DNA of 64,000 bases from Microcoleus sp. bin38.metabat.b11b12b14.051 (GTDB lineage: Bacteria; Cyanobacteriota; Cyanobacteriia; Cyanobacteriales; Microcoleaceae), in NCBI RefSeq assembly GCF_013299165.1, contig NZ_JAAFKD010000010.1, forward strand, positions 62,001-126,000, read 5' to 3'. Shown one piece after another: positions 55,666 to 64,000 of the stretch. The translations under genes were made by a program, and so were the position numbers. Under the pieces are notes generated by a model, which was not told the DNA's origin, did not search any database, and saw only the letters and a list, made by a program, of their open reading frames with translations. The stretch's first letter is position 1. Every line of letters starts with the position of its first letter.

Positions 55666-56028
55666 CTATTTGCTATCCAGAGCTTTTTGGATTGCAGCCT
55701 GAATGTCTGGAGCTTTTGGGGGCTTTTTCAGCATCATAAATGCTCCCAATTCAGCGCACTTCTGCTTAGCGCTGTCTTGAATATCTGCTGAAAGTACGAT
55801 TACTGGAATTTTTGAACCTTTTTCGCCCAGGGCTTTGAGGAAGGCAAAACCGTCCATTTCTGGCATTAACAAATCTGTCATGATACAGTCTGGCGAATGC
55901 GAAGCAGCCATATCTAACCCTTCTTGTCCGTTGGTTGCTTCTATAACTTGATGTCCGGCTTCTTCGATTGCTTTGCGAATCATTCGCCGAGCAAATGCTG
56001 CATCATCTATAATTAAAACTAAACCCAT
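55666..56028 (-). CDS. cheY: CheY-like response regulator
   Basis: This 120-residue single receiver has the acidic pair Asp8-Asp9, phosphoacceptor Asp52 in MTDLLMP, Ser80 in the switch position and Lys102 in the KKPP loop. It has no output domain. Its position between the receiver-cyclase and cheC supports a role as the diffusible output of the locus CheA, acting on pili or motors. Whether the target is type IV pilus machinery is inferred from the lack of flagella in cyanobacteria. Confidence 0.93.
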   Translation of the reverse strand: MGLVLIIDDAAFARRMIRKAIEEAGHQVIEATNGQEGLDMAASHSPDCIMTDLLMPEMDGFAFLKALGEKGSKIPVIVLSADIQDSAKQKCAELGAFMMLKKPPKAPDIQAAIQKALDSK

Positions 56029-56403
56029 TTTGGCGCTTTCCTTAAGTTAAATAATTGGGAATTGGGAATTGGGAATTGGGAATTGGGAATTGGGAATTGG
56101 GAATTGGGAATTGGGAATTGGGAATTGGGAATTGGGAATTGGGAATTGGGAATTGGGAATTGGGAATTGGGAATTGGGAATGGATAGTTTCGGATCAGTA
56201 GGTCATTTCACAAAAAACAAGAGTATTTTGTAGGGGCGAGTTTAGCTAATAATCACTCCTATAGAAGCGAGAAGATGCACCCACTGTCAACTGAATAAAG
56301 CTGTCAACTGAATAAAGCTGTCAACTGTCAACTGAATAAAGCTGTCAACTGAATAAAGCTGTCAACTGTCAACTGTCAACTGTCAACTGTCAACTGTCAA
56401 CTG
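56029..56403. repeat. Long heptamer arrays between cyclase and cheY
   Basis: GGGAATT is repeated about 18 times from 56053 to 56180. A second tract, 56286-56403, mixes TCAACTG heptamers and TCAACTGAATAAAGCTG units and touches the cyclase stop. About 100 bp of plain sequence lies between. No gene is seen. Confidence 0.95.
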
Positions 56404-57459
56404 TTATAAGAGGTAAGTTTTCATCTTACCTTTGCCTTTAACATCAATCATGCCCCTTTCTGCAAACAAATGTTTGTTTGACAACTGTTTGTAGGTGTCT
56501 TCTGTCACTTGAATGCAGCCGGGAAAACTGTATTGTTCCATGCGGCTTGCGGTGTTTACTGTGTCGCCCCAAAGATCGTAGCTGAACTTTTTAGTTCCGA
56601 TGACCCCTGCAACCACAGGCCCGGAGTGAATGCCAATTCGCAGGCTGTGGAATTCTTTTGTTTGGGCGTTTAACCGCGCCATAGCTTGCTGCATGGCTAG
56701 GGCCATTTGTACGATCGCATCAGCATGATCGTCCCGAAGGATCGGTAATCCAGATGCTACCATATAGCCGTCACCAATTGTCTTAATTTTTTCTAACCCG
56801 TATTTCTCGGTTAGTTTGTCAAATTCTGAGAAAATCGAATTGAGTTTGACTATTAATTCAATGGGAGGAATTTCTGAGGCAAGCTTGGTAAAGCCTACCA
56901 TGTCAGCAAATAAGACACTGACATTGGGGAAATGATCGGCGATTACCAAGTGTTCGGTTACTTCTGCTTGCAGCCGCAGGGCGATCGACTCTGGTAAGAT
57001 GTTCAGCAATAATTTTTGAGTTTTCTCTTGACTTTCGATCAACTGCCGGTACATTTGAGACTGTTGAATCAAGCGCCGCACTCGCTGAAGCAGCACTGGC
57101 CAGTGAATCGGCTTTGTCACATAATCTGTTGCTCCTACTTCAAAAGCTTGATTGACTGATTTTTTGTCATCTAGCGCTGTCAGCATTAGCACCGGGATGT
57201 TTTGCGTCAGGGGATGGGCTTGGAGTTGAGCGCAGCAAGTAAAACCGTCCATTACAGGCATCATGGCATCCAATAAGACAATATCTGGGAGCATCTTTTG
57301 ACAAATATCTAAACATTCTTGTCCGTTTGATGCCTCAATTACCCGGTAGCCTTCTTTTTCCACAATCCGGCGGGTAAATAGCTGCTGGGTTGGTTCGTCA
57401 TCGACGATCAAAATTTGGGGTGGGGTTGGCGAGTTTTTTCTAAAGTCAGCACTAATCAT
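56404..57459 (-). CDS. Receiver-linked class III adenylate cyclase
   Basis: This 351-residue protein joins a receiver (about 12-130; phosphoacceptor Asp64 in LLDAMMP) to a class III cyclase domain (about 175-351). Metal ligands Asp186 (FADMVGF) and Asp230 (TIGDGYM), base-selecting Lys226 and Asp295 (YDLWGD), and transition-state Asn302/Arg306 (VNTASRME) are all present, so it should make cAMP rather than cGMP. It should respond to phosphorylation from the neighbouring hybrid kinase or from CheA. cAMP stimulates motility in several cyanobacteria, which fits the locus. Confidence 0.93.
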   Translation of the reverse strand: MISADFRKNSPTPPQILIVDDEPTQQLFTRRIVEKEGYRVIEASNGQECLDICQKMLPDIVLLDAMMPVMDGFTCCAQLQAHPLTQNIPVLMLTALDDKKSVNQAFEVGATDYVTKPIHWPVLLQRVRRLIQQSQMYRQLIESQEKTQKLLLNILPESIALRLQAEVTEHLVIADHFPNVSVLFADMVGFTKLASEIPPIELIVKLNSIFSEFDKLTEKYGLEKIKTIGDGYMVASGLPILRDDHADAIVQMALAMQQAMARLNAQTKEFHSLRIGIHSGPVVAGVIGTKKFSYDLWGDTVNTASRMEQYSFPGCIQVTEDTYKQLSNKHLFAERGMIDVKGKGKMKTYLL

Positions 57460-58019
57460 AGTATTGCGAGAATATCATCAAGTTCTTAGTCAGAAACAGA
57501 TAGATTTAATTTCTGGGTTGAGATAGATAAGTTGATGCTCTGTTGAGTTGACAGTTGACAGTGAGTTCTACCAGGAACCAAGAGGATTGGAGCAATCAAT
57601 AGTCTTGTTGTAATTTCTCCTTACAAGGGTTCCGGCTTTCAACCAATTCTTTCTGGTAATTTCCAACACTTGTATAATCTAATACTCCCTATGAAACTGA
57701 ACTTGCGGCGCGACCGATAATTGAGTGTATTTTTTTATACTGTAAAATTACAGTCAGGGAAAAGCTACGGATTTAGTTGTCGCGTTGCTGTTGAGATTAT
57801 GTTGAGAATTCTATAATATTATGTCAAAATTTTTAAAGTTGTGCAATTGGCTAAATAGCCTAATATTTCAAAGATTTTGGGGAAAACGATCGATCGCCCT
57901 GCGCGGCTAAACTCATATCCGATCGCTTTTGTCAATCAGCAATACATTCTCAACCATCGGGCTGCGGGGGGGGCACCCACGGAGCGCGCCCCAAATATTC
58001 AACTAAAATGTCCAACAGC
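57460..58019. other. Intergenic region between hybrid kinase and cyclase genes
   Basis: 560 bp with no supported gene. It includes short TTGACAG copies near 57546 and a GATCGATCG cluster near 57890. A downstream promoter for the cyclase gene may lie here, so the cluster is likely more than one transcript. Confidence 0.5.
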
Positions 58020-60998
<2,979 letters not shown>

Positions 60999-61477
60999 TT
61001 TATTTATGGAAAAAACTTGGCAAATTTATGTATACAAAAGAAGCTGTAAAAAAATATATTTTTGAGGTAATAATTCAAGAAATTTATATTTATTTATTCT
61101 GCCAGCTTCTTTCCGATCGCCGCTCCACGAAATCCAGTATATACAATAAATAAGATGTTTTGAGACAGGCATTTACTGAGAAACCGGGTTGGGGCGCACC
61201 CAGACTGTTTAAGTCCTGCATTTTGGTTGGCACTTTGTCTGGTAAACCCTGAGATGAATTTTTTATTACCAGATTTAAAAAATCCGACAGTAGTGCTGGG
61301 AAGTTAATTATTTAGGCTAATTTGTATAAATATAGTATACTAATGGGGGCAAGTTGGCAATCATCCAGCCGATCGCCCGATCGAGCATAATGCTGACTGG
61401 GGCGCACTACATTTTAAAACTATTAGATGATTTATTTGAATCTTGCGCGTCAAACCGATGAATAAGGAACGGGATCG
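60999..61477. other. Divergent promoter region of the chemosensory locus
   Basis: 479 bp between the leftward kinase and rightward cheA. AAGGAAC nine bases before the cheA ATG is a good ribosome binding site. GAAACCGGGTTGGGG near 61182 is a fragment of the AGAAACCGGGTTT repeat. No regulator binding site is recognised. Confidence 0.5.
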
Positions 61478-63826
61478 ATGGAAATTGATGAAGATGTCAA
61501 GGAATTTTTGATTGAAGGCTACGAATATCTCAACCAAATTGAGGAGGATTTAGTAGCTTTAGAACAAAACGATGCCGATCCAAATGTGATGAACCGGATT
61601 TACCGCAGCTTGCACACGATTAAAGGCAATAGCGGCTTTTTGGGTGCAGAAAAACTGGAGGCGGTAGCCCACGCGGGAGAAAATTTGCTGAGTCGTTTGC
61701 GCGATCGCACAATGGCGATAACTCCTGAGATTACTAGCGCTTTGTTGGAGACAATCGATGCGGTGCGATCGCACATGGAAGCCCTGGAAAAGACGGGAGA
61801 AGAAAGCCCCATCGCCCACACCGCATTGCTCGATCGACTGTTGCAACTCCAAGCAGCCGAGGGCGGCCAATCCGAAGTAGAGCCGAGTGCGAGATCCCTT
61901 GAATCCACCCCCGCAGCTTTAGAAGTTGCCGCCCCGGAACCGGAAAAATTAGACTTGACAACAGAGCCTTTGTGTGAAAAAGCTTTATTGTCGATCGACC
62001 AAATGGCACCTCCCGCCATTACTAATACTGCCGCAGAACAGGTAAATACGGCAGATACAGAGAGCGAAAAATTCAAAATTTCCGACACTGCAATCCGAGT
62101 AGATGTCGGCTTGCTCGACAAACTAATGAACTTAGTAGGCGAACTCGTCTTGTGCCGCAACCAAATCTTAGAATTTGCCAGCACGCAAACAGCAAACGTC
62201 CAAAACGACGATACATTAAAATCAGTATCCAGCCGCTTAAACTTAGTTACTTCCGAACTGCAAGAAGGAGTAATGAAAACCAGAATGCAGCCAATTCGCA
62301 CTATTTGGAACAAATTCCCCCGGGTAGTACGCGACACAGCATTCAGCTTGGGAAAACAAGTGCAGTTAGACATGGAAGGCGAAGAAACGGAATTAGATAA
62401 AACATTAATTGAGGCGATCGCCAACCCGCTCACCCACTTAGTCCGCAACTGTCTCGATCACGGCATCGAAACATCAGAAGTCCGCGTTACCAAAGGCAAG
62501 CCCGCCGTCGGGAGACTGCTGCTGCGAGCCTATCACGAAAGCGGTCAAGTAAACATTGAAATCTCCGATGACGGCGGGGGAATCGACCCGGATAGGATTA
62601 GAACTAAGGCGGTACAAAAAGGAATATTTTCGGCTGTTGACGCGGCGAGAATGAGCGATCGCGAAGCACTGAATTTAATTTTTATGCCCAGTTTCTCGAC
62701 AGCCGAAAAAATCACCAATATCTCCGGTAGGGGAGTGGGGATGGACGTGGTTCAGACACATATTGAAAAAATTAGCGGCACGATCGACGTTCACAGTCAA
62801 GTCGGTAAAGGCACAACTTTTAAGCTAAAAATTCCTTTAACTCTGGCGATTATTCCGACATTAATTATTACTACCGGAGGCGACAGATATGCGATTCCTC
62901 AAGTCAATTTGCTAGAACTAATGCGCTTGGAAGGAGAACAAATTAAAAAAATAGAAATGTTTCACGGGACGCCCGTATATCGGTTGCGGGGGCGACTGCT
63001 GCCGCTGATTTATTTAAACCGGGAATTACAGTTAGAAACAGAAATTGTAGAAAACGGCAAAAAATCGCAATTCGACCTAGATGAGGCTCTGAATATTGTG
63101 GTGGTGCAAGCGACAGACAAACCTTTTGGGTTGGTGGTTGATGCCATCAACGACACGCAAGAAATTGTGGTTAAACCTTTAGGAAAACAACTAAAATCTC
63201 TAGCTTGTTTTGCGGGAGCAACTATCATGGGTGACGGTAAAGTTGCTTTGATTTTGGACGTGCATGGAATTGCTCAGAAAACCCACATGACGGAGGTTCA
63301 GGAAAAGGCTATTTTAGCTGACGAAAACAGTCGCCGCGAATCTTCAGAACCTCCGCAACAGTTGTTCGTATTTCAGGGCCCAGACAATCGGCGGATGGCA
63401 ATTCACCTATCGCGAGTTTGCCGCTTGGAAGAGTTTCCCCGCCATCAGTTGGAGCGAGTCGGGAAGCAGAGTGTGGTACAGTATCGCAACCAAATTATGC
63501 CGGTGATTTATCTGTCGGCGGTGTTTGGTAGCGGTGGCGAGTCGGCTGATTGGGGGCCCAGCGGTCTTGGCGGGCGATCGGGCGCAGCAGATGATAAACT
63601 GCCGTTAGTCGTGGTGTCGATCGGCTCAGAGCACCAAGTGGGTCTAGTAGTCGATCGCATTCTGGACATTGTAGAACAGGCGATCGACATTAAAGGTACA
63701 GCTACTCAAGCAGGAATTTCATATTGTGCCGTGATTCAGGGTCAAGTTACGGAAATTCTCGATGTAGATGCAGTAATTAACAGCAATTTATTCGGAGTCG
63801 AGCAGATGTTGGCAAGCCCAAGATAA
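61478..63826 (+). CDS. cheA: Chemotaxis histidine kinase CheA with an extra CheW domain
   Basis: This 782-residue CheA starts with an Hpt domain (1-105; phosphoacceptor His46 in SLHTIKGN). An acidic linker, the dimerisation domain (about 205-265), the ATPase (N-box LTHLVRNCLDHGIE, DDGGGIDP, GRGVGMDVV) and a CheW-like P5 domain (about 455-600) follow. A second CheW-like domain lies at the C-terminus (about 625-775). It has no recognisable P2 domain. Divergent cheW, soluble MCP and cheB/cheC/cheY genes are near, so this is the central kinase. P5 plus extra CheW-like CheA proteins occur in other cyanobacteria. Confidence 0.95.
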   Translation: MEIDEDVKEFLIEGYEYLNQIEEDLVALEQNDADPNVMNRIYRSLHTIKGNSGFLGAEKLEAVAHAGENLLSRLRDRTMAITPEITSALLETIDAVRSHMEALEKTGEESPIAHTALLDRLLQLQAAEGGQSEVEPSARSLESTPAALEVAAPEPEKLDLTTEPLCEKALLSIDQMAPPAITNTAAEQVNTADTESEKFKISDTAIRVDVGLLDKLMNLVGELVLCRNQILEFASTQTANVQNDDTLKSVSSRLNLVTSELQEGVMKTRMQPIRTIWNKFPRVVRDTAFSLGKQVQLDMEGEETELDKTLIEAIANPLTHLVRNCLDHGIETSEVRVTKGKPAVGRLLLRAYHESGQVNIEISDDGGGIDPDRIRTKAVQKGIFSAVDAARMSDREALNLIFMPSFSTAEKITNISGRGVGMDVVQTHIEKISGTIDVHSQVGKGTTFKLKIPLTLAIIPTLIITTGGDRYAIPQVNLLELMRLEGEQIKKIEMFHGTPVYRLRGRLLPLIYLNRELQLETEIVENGKKSQFDLDEALNIVVVQATDKPFGLVVDAINDTQEIVVKPLGKQLKSLACFAGATIMGDGKVALILDVHGIAQKTHMTEVQEKAILADENSRRESSEPPQQLFVFQGPDNRRMAIHLSRVCRLEEFPRHQLERVGKQSVVQYRNQIMPVIYLSAVFGSGGESADWGPSGLGGRSGAADDKLPLVVVSIGSEHQVGLVVDRILDIVEQAIDIKGTATQAGISYCAVIQGQVTEILDVDAVINSNLFGVEQMLASPR

Positions 63827-63850
63827 TGCCATTAAAGGAATAACTTAAAA

Positions 63851-64000
63851 ATGACTGAAAAAACTCTAATTTGTACTTTTTTTGTGGAAGAATTATTTTT
63901 TGGTATAGAAGTTGATAAAGTGCAAGAAATCATCCGCTATCAAGAGATGACGCGAGTGCCGCTAGCGCCGCCAGTAGTGGGCGGATTGATCAATTTGAGG
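63851..64000 (+). CDS. cheW: CheW adaptor protein, 3' part cut off
   Basis: The first 50 codons read MTEKTLICTFFVEELFFGIE, VDKVQEIIRYQEMTRVPL and PVVGGLINLR, the N-terminal half of a CheW adaptor that couples receptors to CheA. It starts 24 bp after the cheA stop in the same direction and so is co-transcribed. The rest lies beyond the window, where a cheR or membrane MCP gene may be expected. Confidence 0.93.
   Translation, partial: MTEKTLICTFFVEELFFGIEVDKVQEIIRYQEMTRVPLAPPVVGGLINLR

Overview
The window comes from a filamentous cyanobacterium, most like the Microcoleus/Oscillatoria/Phormidium group. Seen directly: very frequent GCGATCGC (HIP1) octamers, a chlH gene for chlorophyll synthesis, many 7-bp tandem repeats between genes, and several families of palindromic intergenic repeats. 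The genus is inferred from these features. No rRNA, tRNA or CRISPR array was found.

Layout. 1-9 kb: purH (3' end cut off), a LOV-domain histidine kinase, a nested repeat array, then glcD with a zinc-ribbon protein of unknown function, and a small EamA/SMR-like membrane protein divergent from a membrane glycosyltransferase. 9.2-15.5 kb: an accessory island of toxin-antitoxin pieces (one intact RelE pair, one dead toxin, several orphan antitoxins), two Uma2 nucleases and a fused GmrSD-type restriction gene. 15.5-29 kb: chlH; two paralogous repeat-rich putative exoproteins on either side of an internally duplicated membrane protein that I cannot assign; an ankyrin protein, an LpxB-like gene, a Pmp3-type peptide and speE. 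29-31.3 kb: wreckage of a substrate-binding lipoprotein gene and of a histidine kinase, with palindromic elements between them. 31.7-43.3 kb: priA, a possible PD-(D/E)XK nuclease, an ATPase/TPR gene pair, gltD, and a sulfur cluster (cysA, an Rrf2 regulator, cysK). 43.3-49.8 kb: a nine-unit hairpin array, two DUF202 paralogues, a REC-EAL protein, SOUL and YjbQ proteins, and a glycosyltransferase.

50-64 kb is one chemosensory locus. Leftward it encodes a hybrid kinase, a receiver-adenylate cyclase, CheY, CheC, a soluble poly-HAMP receptor, a pseudo-receiver-CheC and CheB. CheA and CheW run rightward from the far side. The array would relay phosphate from CheA to CheY and CheB, with two CheC-type proteins as candidate phosphatases and cAMP as a possible second output. 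No cheR is in view.

The spaces between genes are unusually rich in repeats. Two hairpin families show base changes that preserve pairing in their stems. Repeats also enter genes: the LOV kinase tail, an in-frame insert in chlH, and the last codons of cheB. Best candidates for undescribed biology are the duplicated membrane protein between the exoprotein paralogues, the ATPase/TPR pair, and the two-CheC plus cyclase chemosensory layout.
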